A stretch of DNA of 64,000 bases from Treponema sp. Lineage in GTDB: Bacteria > Spirochaetota > Spirochaetia > Treponematales > Treponemataceae. The stretch covers positions 1-64,000 of the forward strand of contig JAFSJX010000059.1 of NCBI GenBank assembly GCA_017449285.1, given 5' to 3'. Position numbers and translations under genes: made by a program. The first letter of the stretch is position 1; every line of letters begins with the position of its first letter. Positions 1-8,430 of this stretch are shown piece by piece. The notes below the pieces were generated by a model. The model ran no database searches. It was not told where the DNA came from and was given only the letters and a program-made list of their open reading frames with translations.

Positions 1-294
1 ATGGAAGAGCAGAACGAAGGCTCCAAGCAGATTACGGATGCCCTTCACAGCATGAACGACAGCACCGTGGAAGTCCGGAACGCATCTTCTGAAATGGAAG
101 AAGGCAACAAGATGATTCTGAAAGAAGTCCAGCACTTGCAGGATGCGACTATCGCGATGAATGAAAGCATGGAAGAAATGGCTGTCGGCGCGCGCAAGAT
201 TAACGAGACTGGTGCCACGTTAAGCGACATTTCGGCAAAGGTAAAGGATTCCATCGCACAAATCGGCGAGCAGGTTGACCAATTTAAGGTCTGA
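1..294 (+). CDS. Methyl-accepting chemotaxis protein, C-terminal fragment
   Basis: The window opens inside this gene, so the start, sensor domain and membrane segments are missing. The 97 residues present form one long amphipathic helix with heptad spacing, rich in Glu, Met and Asn, with blocks such as GSKQITDALHSMN and ARKINETGATLSDIS. This is the usual look of the C-terminal adaptation helix of chemoreceptors, which relay ligand binding to CheA/CheW and are methylated on Glu/Gln. No CheR-tethering pentapeptide is seen at the end, which is DQFKV. The family is fairly sure; the ligand cannot be told. Confidence 0.8.
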   Translation: MEEQNEGSKQITDALHSMNDSTVEVRNASSEMEEGNKMILKEVQHLQDATIAMNESMEEMAVGARKINETGATLSDISAKVKDSIAQIGEQVDQFKV

Positions 295-301
295 CAAACG
301 G

Positions 302-318
302 AGGTTAGCACAACCTAA
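302..318. promoter_or_regulatory. Palindromic motif AGGTT-N5-AACCT between chemoreceptor and ferredoxin
   Basis: The core GTTAGCACAACCTAA closely matches the palindrome at the ABC-transporter promoter (17043-17061) and a variant before the RND operon (20446-20468). It lies about 90 bases before the ferredoxin start. I see no clear -10 box right beside it, so its role as an operator is inference. Confidence 0.35.
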
Positions 319-405
319 TAATTTCTTACACTGCAAGAAATTGCTTGTAATCTTATGAAAGTTGTGTTATTATTAAGATATACCATAATATAGAGAGGTA
401 CTACT

Positions 406-579
406 ATGGCATACAAAATCGACCCCAGTGTATGTGTAAACTGCGGAACATGTGAACCGGACTGCCCGGCAGGCGCTATCAGCGAGAATGACGGACATCG
501 CCAGATTGATGAGAATGCTTGCTTGAGCTGCGGCACTTGCGCATCTGTTTGCCCTGCATCAGCGATTGCAGAAGCCTAA
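406..579 (+). CDS. 2[4Fe-4S] ferredoxin
   Basis: A 57-residue protein with two CxxCxxC...CP clusters (CVNCGTCEPDCPAGAI and CLSCGTCASVCPASAI). This is the arrangement of clostridial-type ferredoxins holding two [4Fe-4S] clusters, a low-potential electron carrier used in anaerobic metabolism such as pyruvate oxidation and hydrogen production. The start is fixed by a GAGAGG ribosome site about 8 bases upstream. It stands alone between the receptor and a strong terminator, so it is probably its own transcription unit. Confidence 0.95.
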   Translation: MAYKIDPSVCVNCGTCEPDCPAGAISENDGHRQIDENACLSCGTCASVCPASAIAEA

Positions 580-603
580 AACAGCACCGATTTTTTTCGG
601 CAC

Positions 604-639
604 AAAGGCCTGTCGGCTTGACCCGATGGGCTTTTTTTT
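604..639 (+). terminator. Rho-independent terminator of the ferredoxin gene
   Basis: A hairpin (left arm 604-616, right arm 623-634, with one bulge and two G-U pairs) is followed by a run of eight T. Confidence 0.75.
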
Positions 640-652
640 ATACCATTTTCCT

Positions 653-1039
653 ATGATTCTGAACATCGCAAAAGGCTATAAAAAACTTTTTGATTCTGCA
701 ATAAAAGGCATTCTCCTTTTGGTGGCATGTGCAGTTCTTGGTGCCGCAATTGTCTGGCCGCTGTGGAAATTTGCTACCGCCGCACCAAATGTCTACACCA
801 TGACCATGCTGATTCTTATAGGCGCAGTCCTGCTTATTTGGCTGGCAAAATATGTCAAAAAAGTCGGCGCAAAATATGCGACCCTGAAACTGGGAAAAAT
901 CATGATAATTGCGGCGGGGCTGTGCGGAAGTATTGTCCTTGTGCTGAACGGAAAACGTTTCTTCGCAATTCCAGTGCTTTTGGTAATGATTGCGTTGTAC
1001 GGTGTGATTTCTTTTGGGCCAGAGCGTGAAAAAAAATAA
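653..1039 (+). CDS. Small four-helix membrane protein, unknown function
   Basis: About 128 residues with four hydrophobic stretches (GILLLVACAVLGAAIVW, a segment around MLILIGAVLLIWLA, IMIIAAGLCGSIVLVL, and FFAIPVLLVMIALYGVI) joined by short basic loops, so it is an integral inner-membrane protein. I chose the ATG at 653 because an earlier in-frame ATG at 566 would place the start inside the ferredoxin gene and its terminator. Its end overlaps the start of the peptidase gene by about 14 bases, so the two are probably translated together and may act together at the envelope. I do not recognise a family. Confidence 0.6.
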   Translation: MILNIAKGYKKLFDSAIKGILLLVACAVLGAAIVWPLWKFATAAPNVYTMTMLILIGAVLLIWLAKYVKKVGAKYATLKLGKIMIIAAGLCGSIVLVLNGKRFFAIPVLLVMIALYGVISFGPEREKK

Positions 1040-1964
1040 GGCATTTCCGCTCCTGATTTTCTTTTTTTCACTTTGTGCGCCTGCACTGGCACAAAACAAA
1101 CCGATTGTCATTCAGAATGAATATCTGCCCGAACTCTCCTCTCTGAACAATAGGATTCCTGTACCTGAAGAAAAAAAATCAATGCTCAACTATCTGCTCA
1201 AAGACTACAACGATGATATACAGAATTCATACAAAGAAATTGCCAGAGGAGAACCAGTACGCCTCAGTTTCTATCGTTATATTGCCACAAAAGAAGACTC
1301 CATTCTTTCGCTCTCAGCCCGACTGAACATTCCGCAGGAGACGCTGGCAACGGCAAACCATCTTGACAGCGCGGACGCTTCCATCGCGGGGAAAGAACTG
1401 ATTTTGCCTACCGCGCCAGGGCTTTTTATTCCGCAAAAACCGATAACCGCACTGGAGATACTTCTTGCCAACGAAAACGCCTCCCGTGTTGACTCTGCTC
1501 CGCTGTATACACTCGGCGGAATGAATATGTATTTTTTGCAGAACCAAAAACTTAGCCCTACCCAGCGCGCATTTTTTCTGGACGCATCAATGATTATACC
1601 TTTGGACGACAGTGTTCTTTCCTCTGATTTCGGCTATAGAGTCAGTCCTATCTCCGGCAGATGGAAATTCCATTCGGGAGTGGATTTAGCCGCGCCAATT
1701 GGAACGCCCGTTCATGCCTGCAAATGGGGAAAAGTTCAGTCCGCAATACAGGGAGACAACGTTTTTGGAAACTACATCATACTTCAGCACACAAACGGTA
1801 TGACAAGCGTTTACGCGCATCTGTCACAAATTCTTGTAAAACAAGGTGACATCGTTTCCAAAGGAAAAGAAATCGGTAAGGTCGGTACAACAGGAGCATC
1901 AACTGGTCCTCACTTGCATTTTGAAGTAAGACAGAACGGCAGACCGATGAACCCGTTGCGATAA
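1026..1964 (+). CDS. Secreted LysM/M23 zinc metallopeptidase
   Basis: About 312 residues. An N-terminal signal peptide (KKNKAFPLLIFFFSLCAPALA) is followed by a LysM-like segment near residues 85-130 (SILSLSARLNIP...ELILPT), which would bind peptidoglycan. The C-terminal half is a complete M23 (LytM/NlpD-like) endopeptidase domain: the zinc ligands are the H and D of HSGVD and the HLH of GPHLHFEV. It should cut peptide cross-links in the periplasm. GTG at 1026 puts the signal peptide right at the N-terminus; a TTG at 1014 is possible. It overlaps the upstream membrane-protein gene. Confidence 0.88.
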   Translation: MKKNKAFPLLIFFFSLCAPALAQNKPIVIQNEYLPELSSLNNRIPVPEEKKSMLNYLLKDYNDDIQNSYKEIARGEPVRLSFYRYIATKEDSILSLSARLNIPQETLATANHLDSADASIAGKELILPTAPGLFIPQKPITALEILLANENASRVDSAPLYTLGGMNMYFLQNQKLSPTQRAFFLDASMIIPLDDSVLSSDFGYRVSPISGRWKFHSGVDLAAPIGTPVHACKWGKVQSAIQGDNVFGNYIILQHTNGMTSVYAHLSQILVKQGDIVSKGKEIGKVGTTGASTGPHLHFEVRQNGRPMNPLR

Positions 1965-2049
1965 AATAAAAAACTTTTTCCAAACCAAGTCTTTAAGACT
2001 ATACAGATTTTTTTTTATGGTATATAATTAAAAAAGGTATTTTGGAGAA

Positions 2050-3030
2050 ATGTCTTTTCGACAATTTTTTTTAAAACTGTGCGTAGTTTTCTCACTGGCG
2101 TTGCCTTTTTTTGCAGAGGATTTTCGTGTCCATGCCGTTGTTCCCGTGCAGTTTTCAGACATTTTTTCTGAGACAAAATGTACGGCGGGCATAAACGATG
2201 CTATTTTTATAACGCTTCCTGCCGACATGACGTATGTAAGCGGAATTGAACTGCATTTTAAAGTGCCAGAAATTGTTGCGGCATGGCGTGACACAATCGC
2301 TTACTCTCTGTACGAGCCTATTACTCCCCGCCCCTCCGAAAAACAGATTGACTATTCAGGAAGCAGAATTTCTGTAGGAACTTTTCCCGGAAAACTTTCC
2401 CATACCATCTACATTCCGCTTTCAGAGCAAATGGAAATAAAAAACAGTCCTTATTACGAAAAAATTGCGGTTCAGCCCAATTCAAAACAAGGCTTCATCT
2501 TTTTCAGAATGCAACTCGCAATGAAAGGCGTGCCAGAAGAATTTGAGAATGCCCTTTTTGAGATTACCGCAAAGCCCGTGCTTATTGAAAAAGGAAAATT
2601 GCGGCTCTTCGTAATTGAGCCAAAAGAAAAGAAAGAGACATATTCCGTTTTTATTGACAGCAATCCTTTTACCGCGTCAGAAAACGGCAACCTGCTTTCA
2701 ATGGGAGAGCATCATCTTTCCATTTCCAGCGAGAATTATCGGAATGAGGTGCGCACGTTCCGCATTGAGCAGGCAAAGGAAACCGTTCTTACAATCCCCT
2801 TGCGTGGCATTGAGCCGACTATAAAACTAGTAAGCCCGGAAAATGCGCAGGTATTCTTTGACGGTGTTCCTGTTGAGAATGCACGGGATGCATTTGAGAT
2901 TTCGCAGGGTGAGCATATCGTAAAATTCATCATTGGCGATTACGAGGTGGTACGTAACATCACGGCGGTAAACGGTCGCTCCTACACGGTGAATTTGTCG
3001 ATAGATGCGGCTGTGACCGAAGACGAATAA
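2050..3030 (+). CDS. Secreted PEGA-like beta-domain protein
   Basis: 326 residues with a clear signal peptide (KLCVVFSLALPFFA). The middle is a beta-rich region without a family I can name. The C-terminal 120 residues contain two PEGA-like repeats: one around VFIDSNPFTA...GEHHLSISSENY, the other around VFFDGVPVEN...GEHIVKFIIGDYEV. PEGA domains are short extracytoplasmic beta-modules often found in spirochaete envelope proteins. A GGAG site sits 5 bases before the ATG. No enzyme motif is seen; a structural or binding role is inference. Confidence 0.7.
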   Translation: MSFRQFFLKLCVVFSLALPFFAEDFRVHAVVPVQFSDIFSETKCTAGINDAIFITLPADMTYVSGIELHFKVPEIVAAWRDTIAYSLYEPITPRPSEKQIDYSGSRISVGTFPGKLSHTIYIPLSEQMEIKNSPYYEKIAVQPNSKQGFIFFRMQLAMKGVPEEFENALFEITAKPVLIEKGKLRLFVIEPKEKKETYSVFIDSNPFTASENGNLLSMGEHHLSISSENYRNEVRTFRIEQAKETVLTIPLRGIEPTIKLVSPENAQVFFDGVPVENARDAFEISQGEHIVKFIIGDYEVVRNITAVNGRSYTVNLSIDAAVTEDE

Positions 3031-3158
3031 ACTGTTCTTACATTACTTCCCGTCCGATTTTTCAAAAAAAAGAATTTTATCGCAAAATTCAAAAAAATCA
3101 ATCAAATTCTTCAAAAAGGCTAAAGATTTTCTACTATATGGGCGATAATATAATTGTA

Positions 3159-3236
3159 GGGCGCAATTATCCCCTCCCACCCATTGTTGCCCTACTGCCT
3201 GATGGGCATAGGCCGGCGCAAGCCGGTCTTTTTTTA
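3159..3236 (+). ncRNA. Candidate small RNA with C-rich loop
   Basis: A TATAAT box at 3149-3154 would start a transcript at about 3159-3161. From there the sequence folds into a stem (GGGCGCAA at 3159-3166 with the strand at 3184-3192) enclosing a 17-base loop, 3167-3183, that contains CCCCTCCCACCC. A weak small hairpin follows, then an intrinsic terminator (3211-3236: a 7-bp stem closed by a GCAA tetraloop, then seven T). No reading frame is present. The C-rich loop could pair with GGAGG ribosome sites, as in known C-rich small RNAs such as RsaE. The -35 is weak. Existence as a transcript is inference. Confidence 0.5.
3211..3236 (+). terminator. Strong intrinsic terminator (GCAA tetraloop)
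   Basis: GGCCGGC-GCAA-GCCGGTC followed by seven T. It ends the candidate small RNA and also isolates the PEGA-protein gene from the penicillin-binding-protein gene. Confidence 0.85.
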
Positions 3237-3244
3237 TATGGTGT

Positions 3245-3273
3245 TTGACAGTCGGCAAATAAATCTTTACAAT
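3245..3273 (+). promoter_or_regulatory. Sigma70-type promoter of the penicillin-binding protein
   Basis: TTGACA at 3245-3250, a 17-base spacer and TACAAT at 3268-3273. The transcript would start near 3280, leaving a leader of only about four bases before the ATG at 3284 and no ribosome site. Confidence 0.75.
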
Positions 3274-3283
3274 AGAATACATA

Positions 3284-5851
3284 ATGACAAAAATCAAAAA
3301 GTCTACGTATATGCTTTTGCTCGGCTTGTTTTTCTGCGCAGGATTGTTTGGCGCAGGACTGGGCATTGCGCTGGCGCAGACAAAATACATCATAGATAAC
3401 GAACAGTTTACCGAATTCTCCACCGCGCTTCCGACAAAACTGCTGGACATAAACGGCGAGTTGATTACAGAGTTGGCTGGAGAGGAACGGCGCGAAATTA
3501 TCAGCATAAAAAAACTGCCTCAGCACATGCTGGACGCGCTGATTTCCAGGGAAGACCGCGTGTTCTACCAGCACCATGGATTTACGATTAAGGCGATTCT
3601 TCGTGCGGTCGTGGGAAAACTGACGCGCCGTTCATTGGGGGGTGGTTCAACGCTGACCCAGCAGATTGCGGGAACGCTTTTCTGCGACCGCACCGATATG
3701 TCCTACACGCGCAAACTGAAAGAATTGTGGTGGGCGATTCAGATGGAACGCCGCTATTCAAAGGATGAGATTCTTGAACTGTACCTGAACAAGATTTATT
3801 TTGGTGGCGGTACGTATGGAATCAATGCGGCTAGCAAATATTATTTTGGTCACGGTGCGGAAGACATTACCCCGGCAGAGGCGGCAATCCTTGTCATTCA
3901 GCTTTCAAACCCCGCCTTTTACAATCCGTTTGACTATCCGAACCGTGCGATGGCGCGACAGGAAGACGTGCTGGAAACGATGGTTGCTGCGGGGTACATC
4001 ACGCAGGAGCAAGCGGACGAATCGTTCAACGAATACTGGGGAACATTTGACTACACTAGGACAGGAAGTGCCGCGACATTCAGCCATGACGACAAGGCAC
4101 CTTGGTTCAGCGAATATGTGCGCCGCGAACTGGGAGACATGATTTACGGCACGGATGATATTTATTCCAGCGGATTTACGGTAAATACCACGCTCAATTT
4201 AAAGCAACAGCAAGCGGCCCAGGAGACGATGGATTATTACATCGCCTACGCAAACCGCGAATACCAAAAATCAACGGGCGAGCGCAGGAACGAGGCATTT
4301 AAAATCTACACTCCCCTTTCCGAGCTGATGGCGCTTACGTTCAATCTAGGCAACCTGAAAGTCTCCGAGCAACGCAATGAGTCACTTTCGCGCTCAACCT
4401 ATACAAACACGCTCAATCCCGTCATTGATGTGTTCTCTCTGATGTTCGGACTGGATAAATTAAAACTGAGCGTTGTAAACCGTTCTAATTCGGTAACCAA
4501 ACAGAACGTCAGCAAGACAACGATTGAAGGCACAATGGTCGCTTTGGAAAATGGTACGGGCTACATCACATCACTGGTGGGCGGAAGCAAATACGACAGT
4601 GAGAACCAGTTTATCCGCGCGGTGCAGGCAAAAGTGCAGCCCGGCTCTTCGTTCAAGCCATTGTATTACAGCGCGGCGATTGATAGCCGTCAGTTTACCG
4701 AGACTACCGCAATTTCTGATACACCTGTCGTATTCCACACCGCTGACGGTCGCCCCTACGTTCCGCAGAATTTTAAGGGAGAATATGAGGGCGACGTGCA
4801 GTTGTGGTACGCGCTCTGCCGATCCATGAACATCCCTTCGCTAAAAGTGCTGGACGGTATCGGTTTTGATACGGCGATTAACCGCGCGGTGGCATTGTTG
4901 GGCATTACGCCAGAAGAATTGCCCTCACGAGGTTTTGTTCCCGGCTATCCGATTGGTCTGGGAGTCTGCTCGGTGCGACCGATTGAAATTGCCCGCGCAT
5001 ACACGGTTATTGCCAGCGGCGGAAAAGCCATCACGCCGATTGCCATCCGTAGCGTAGAAGACAGAAACGGAAATGTATTCCTTAATCCCGAAAAAGATTT
5101 GCGCGAGGCACAGGCGGCAAAGGGCGCAGAAAATCAGGTTATTTCTCCGCAGACAGCGTTCATTATGACAGATTTATTGCAGAATACGGTCTCAAATGGT
5201 GGTACGCTTGCAAATCCGTCAAACTGGGGCGCAAGATTCCGCTACACAGATGCGAAAGGCAAGCGTTACACCATGCCCGCTGGAGGAAAAACGGGAACGA
5301 CACAGAACTGGGCGGATGCATGGACGGCAGGTTTTACACCCTACATCACGTCAGTATTCTGGTTCGGGTTCGATAAGCCCGGTCAATCTTTAGGTCTGAA
5401 ACTGACTGGTTCAACGCTTGCGGGCTACGCATGGACAGATTTTATGTCAAAGGCAAACGAGGGGCTTCCGTACAAAGAATTTGAGCGGCCCGCCACAGGA
5501 CTAATTCAGGCGACGGTGTGTTCTGTAAGCGGCGGAATCCTGACTCCCGAATGTGGTGACCATAAGGTGACGGCTTGGTATCTTGAGGGAACGCAGCCCA
5601 CAGAAGTCTGTACCGTCCACTCAAATTCATCCAGTCTGCTGACGCTCGCGCTCTATCGTCTTGAACGTGAGATGTATAAGGCGGGCTTCGGAAGCGAACT
5701 GATGATTAAAGATGATGAGCCGCTACGCTTTGATTTGAGTCTTGTTTCAGGTGGAACGCAGACAGGATTCTCCAGCGATTACACCACTCCCGATGAACTG
5801 CAACTTGACGAGAATGGCGTTGCGCCAGATTACAATTTCTTGCTGGATTAG
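3284..5851 (+). CDS. Class A penicillin-binding protein (PBP1A-like)
   Basis: 855 residues: a bifunctional peptidoglycan synthase anchored by one N-terminal membrane helix (residues 8-30). The GT51 glycosyltransferase domain spans about 60-235, with the catalytic EDRVFYQHHG, GGGSTLTQQ and ELYLNKIYFGGG motifs. The transpeptidase domain has the SxxK active serine in PGSSFKP near residue 454, an SxN motif in SMN, and KTG in GGKTGTTQNWADAW near 668. A long insert separates the domains. It polymerises lipid II and cross-links peptides at the outer face of the inner membrane. It has its own promoter and almost no 5' leader. Confidence 0.93.
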   Translation: MTKIKKSTYMLLLGLFFCAGLFGAGLGIALAQTKYIIDNEQFTEFSTALPTKLLDINGELITELAGEERREIISIKKLPQHMLDALISREDRVFYQHHGFTIKAILRAVVGKLTRRSLGGGSTLTQQIAGTLFCDRTDMSYTRKLKELWWAIQMERRYSKDEILELYLNKIYFGGGTYGINAASKYYFGHGAEDITPAEAAILVIQLSNPAFYNPFDYPNRAMARQEDVLETMVAAGYITQEQADESFNEYWGTFDYTRTGSAATFSHDDKAPWFSEYVRRELGDMIYGTDDIYSSGFTVNTTLNLKQQQAAQETMDYYIAYANREYQKSTGERRNEAFKIYTPLSELMALTFNLGNLKVSEQRNESLSRSTYTNTLNPVIDVFSLMFGLDKLKLSVVNRSNSVTKQNVSKTTIEGTMVALENGTGYITSLVGGSKYDSENQFIRAVQAKVQPGSSFKPLYYSAAIDSRQFTETTAISDTPVVFHTADGRPYVPQNFKGEYEGDVQLWYALCRSMNIPSLKVLDGIGFDTAINRAVALLGITPEELPSRGFVPGYPIGLGVCSVRPIEIARAYTVIASGGKAITPIAIRSVEDRNGNVFLNPEKDLREAQAAKGAENQVISPQTAFIMTDLLQNTVSNGGTLANPSNWGARFRYTDAKGKRYTMPAGGKTGTTQNWADAWTAGFTPYITSVFWFGFDKPGQSLGLKLTGSTLAGYAWTDFMSKANEGLPYKEFERPATGLIQATVCSVSGGILTPECGDHKVTAWYLEGTQPTEVCTVHSNSSSLLTLALYRLEREMYKAGFGSELMIKDDEPLRFDLSLVSGGTQTGFSSDYTTPDELQLDENGVAPDYNFLLD

Positions 5852-5864
5852 CGAGCAACCCCTT

Positions 5865-7109
5865 TTATTTCAGCACCACACGCAGGAATTTTTTCTTTCC
5901 CGCACGCAGGACAAATTCGCCGCTATCATCGGTGTCGGCTGCGGAGACTTTCGCATACACATCCTCAATCACTTTTCCGTTTACAGCCAGTCCCTTGCCC
6001 TGAATCAGGCGGCGGATGTCGCTCTTTGAGCCGCCGAAGTTCACTTCCGCAAACAAGTCAATCACGCCGATTCCCGCCTCAACTTTTGCCTTGGAGATTT
6101 CAACTGTGGGCATCTGGCTTTTGTCGCCTTGTCCGCTGAATGCCGCCTTTGCACCTGCCAACGCGCCGTCTGCCTCGTCCTTTCCGTGGATTTCCTTGGT
6201 CACTTCGTAGGCGAGCCGTTCTTTTGCCTTGTTGATGTCGCCGGCGCAGATTTCGTCAATCTCCGCGACAGAAAGGAACGTAAACAGCAGGAAGAATTTG
6301 CGTACATCAGGATCCGCCACATTGCGCCAGTACTGGAAGAAGTCATACACGCTCGTAAGATTTTTGTCCAAGAAAATCGCGCCTTTTTCGGTTTTTCCCA
6401 TCTTCTTTCCGTCTGACCGTGTAATCAGCGGAAACGTAAGTCCGTAGACCGTGTGCGCCTCGTTCAGTTCTTCCGTGCCGCCAAGTTTTCGGCGAATTAA
6501 ATCCACGCCCGCCGTGATGTTGCCCCACTGGTCATCGCCGCCAATCTGGAGCTGCACATTATGCTTCTGGTGCAGACAGAGGTAGTCATAACTCTGGAGC
6601 AACTGATAGTTGAATTCAATAAAGGAAAGCCCGCGCTCAAGACGCTGTTTGTATGCCTCAAAAGAAAGCATTTTGTTCACACTGAAGCATGAGCCTATGT
6701 CACGCAAAAAGTCGATGTAGTTCAGGTCTGCAAGCCAGTCCTTGTTGTTTGCGGAAAAAGCAGTCTTTCCATCAAACCCGATGAATTTATCCAGTTGAGC
6801 CTTAATAGTTTCAACATTCTGGTCAATCTGCTCGTAGGAAATCATCTTGCGCATTTCGGTCTTTCCACTGGGGTCGCCGATACGTGCCGTGCCCCCGCCA
6901 ATCAACGCAATACCGATATGTCCTGCCTTACGCAGATGGCGCAACGCAAAAAAAGGCACCATGTGTCCGATATGCAAACTCGGTCCGGTTGGGTCACAGC
7001 CGACATAAAATGCGACAGGTCCTTTATCCATCAAATCAGAAAGTCCTTTTTCATCAGTACACTGCGCAAAAAAACCGCGCTCTTTGAGTTCTTCAAGTGC
7101 TTTGTTCAT
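5865..7109 (-). CDS. tyrS: Tyrosyl-tRNA synthetase
   Basis: 414 residues, the normal length for bacterial TyrRS. The class I signature is HIGH at residues 46-49 (GPSLHIGHM), and the KMSKS-equivalent is KKMGKTEKG near residue 235. A C-terminal S4-like RNA-binding domain follows (GGSKSDIRRLIQGKGLAVNG). It charges tRNA-Tyr with tyrosine. It converges with the penicillin-binding-protein gene 13 bases away. Upstream is an extended -10 (TGtTAAAAT, 7119-7127) only nine bases from the ATG with no ribosome site, so the mRNA is probably nearly leaderless. No T-box leader is seen. Confidence 0.96.
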   Translation of the reverse strand: MNKALEELKERGFFAQCTDEKGLSDLMDKGPVAFYVGCDPTGPSLHIGHMVPFFALRHLRKAGHIGIALIGGGTARIGDPSGKTEMRKMISYEQIDQNVETIKAQLDKFIGFDGKTAFSANNKDWLADLNYIDFLRDIGSCFSVNKMLSFEAYKQRLERGLSFIEFNYQLLQSYDYLCLHQKHNVQLQIGGDDQWGNITAGVDLIRRKLGGTEELNEAHTVYGLTFPLITRSDGKKMGKTEKGAIFLDKNLTSVYDFFQYWRNVADPDVRKFFLLFTFLSVAEIDEICAGDINKAKERLAYEVTKEIHGKDEADGALAGAKAAFSGQGDKSQMPTVEISKAKVEAGIGVIDLFAEVNFGGSKSDIRRLIQGKGLAVNGKVIEDVYAKVSAADTDDSGEFVLRAGKKKFLRVVLK

Positions 7110-7283
7110 AACGAATCTATTTTAACAAAAAAGACGTTTTTTTTCAACTCTTTCCGCTATTGTCATCAGGGCAAACGCATCCAAATGCATATCTTTTGCA
7201 CTGAAAGATGGGGAAATGAATTTTTTCTCAGCGCGAATAAATCTACAGTTCCTTGCGAATGATTCAAAGACAGACGGCTTTGG

Positions 7284-8411
7284 CTAAAAACCTTTTAATT
7301 TGAGGATTCTGAGTACGCTTTCGTTTATCCGCTCTTCGGTAAATCTTCCTGATTTTACGGCAGAAATCATTGCGGAGTATGCGACCTTAAAATCTTTTGG
7401 CATCAGAAGAATGTCATTTCCAGCCTCAAAAGCAAGAATGGTCGCCTCGCCAGAACCGTAATTTTTTTCTATTGCTCCCATATTCAATGCGTCTGTCAAA
7501 ACAAGACCTGTGTAGCCAAGTTCCCCGCGAAGTTTATCCGTAATCATTTTTCTGGAAAGCGAAGCAGGATATTCGCTGTCAACATCAATAAAACTAACAT
7601 GCGCTACCATCACCGCATCGGTGTTTGAAAAATTTTCAACAAAAGGAATAAGCTCACACTGTTTGATTTCTTCCCATGTCTTTGTAACCGCAACATAGTC
7701 TGAGTGAGTGTCACCTTTAGTATCTCCATGACCGGGAAAATGCTTGATACAACCTTTGACCCCTGTTGAATGCAAACCGCTCAAGAATGCGGCATCCATT
7801 TTTGAAACGATTTTCGGGTCTGAACCAAAGGCGCGTTTTCCGATTACGATATTTTCTGGGTTTGTGTTGACATCAGCGACAGGAGCAAAATCCATCGTAA
7901 CCCCATAAGACAAAAGATATGAACCGATTATCTGACCTGCGCCACGGGCATTCTCTGGGTTTTCTGTTTGCCCAACCGCATCCATATTAGCAAATTGCGG
8001 CAGATTTAGTTCTTTAGTGCGACCAAGCCGCGCAACCCTGCCCCCTTCTTCGTCAACAGCGATAATTGGCGGAATCGGACTGACATTTTTTAGTGCCGAA
8101 GTAAGCGCATGAAGTTGCTCTGGATTTTCGATGTGGCGGGCAAAAAGAATGAATCCGCCAACGGGAATACGCTCCAAAGATTTTGCGAATGATTTTGAAA
8201 CTTTTGTAATTGTCTTAGGCTCAATCTGATCAGGCGCAATCATAAAAAGCTGGGCAATTTTTTCTTCGAGAGTCAGCTGAGAAAGAATTTGATTCGCATC
8301 GGTAAGCGCAATTTTTCGTGAAGTTTCTTCGTTGTTCGGCGCAGAGGCACAGCCGAAAAAAATGAACAGAATCGCCAGCGCAACACTTGCCGTCACCATG
8401 CAATTTTTCAT
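7284..8411 (-). CDS. nagZ: Beta-N-acetylhexosaminidase lipoprotein (GH3)
   Basis: 375 residues. The signal peptide ends in a lipobox (IFFGC, Cys about 21), so it is probably a lipoprotein rather than the cytoplasmic NagZ of enterobacteria. GH3 motifs are complete: VDEEGGRVARL, the His/Asp pair in KHFPGHGDTKGDTH, and the catalytic Asp in LVLTDALNMGA. The family removes terminal N-acetylglucosamine, usually in peptidoglycan turnover. A good ribosome site (AAGGAG) precedes the ATG. It lies just after the permease-GGDEF gene on the same strand (19 bases apart), so the two may be co-transcribed. Confidence 0.88.
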   Translation of the reverse strand: MKNCMVTASVALAILFIFFGCASAPNNEETSRKIALTDANQILSQLTLEEKIAQLFMIAPDQIEPKTITKVSKSFAKSLERIPVGGFILFARHIENPEQLHALTSALKNVSPIPPIIAVDEEGGRVARLGRTKELNLPQFANMDAVGQTENPENARGAGQIIGSYLLSYGVTMDFAPVADVNTNPENIVIGKRAFGSDPKIVSKMDAAFLSGLHSTGVKGCIKHFPGHGDTKGDTHSDYVAVTKTWEEIKQCELIPFVENFSNTDAVMVAHVSFIDVDSEYPASLSRKMITDKLRGELGYTGLVLTDALNMGAIEKNYGSGEATILAFEAGNDILLMPKDFKVAYSAMISAVKSGRFTEERINESVLRILKLKGF

Positions 8412-8430
8412 AAAAACTCCTTGCGTTTTT

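Noticed and set aside
566-652. Longer start of the small membrane protein
   Set aside because: It would begin within the ferredoxin gene and pass through its terminator hairpin.
3043-3577. Two minus-strand open frames over the candidate small RNA and the penicillin-binding-protein start
   Set aside because: They cover a promoter, a terminator and a signal-anchor sequence of a real gene, and show no protein-like features.
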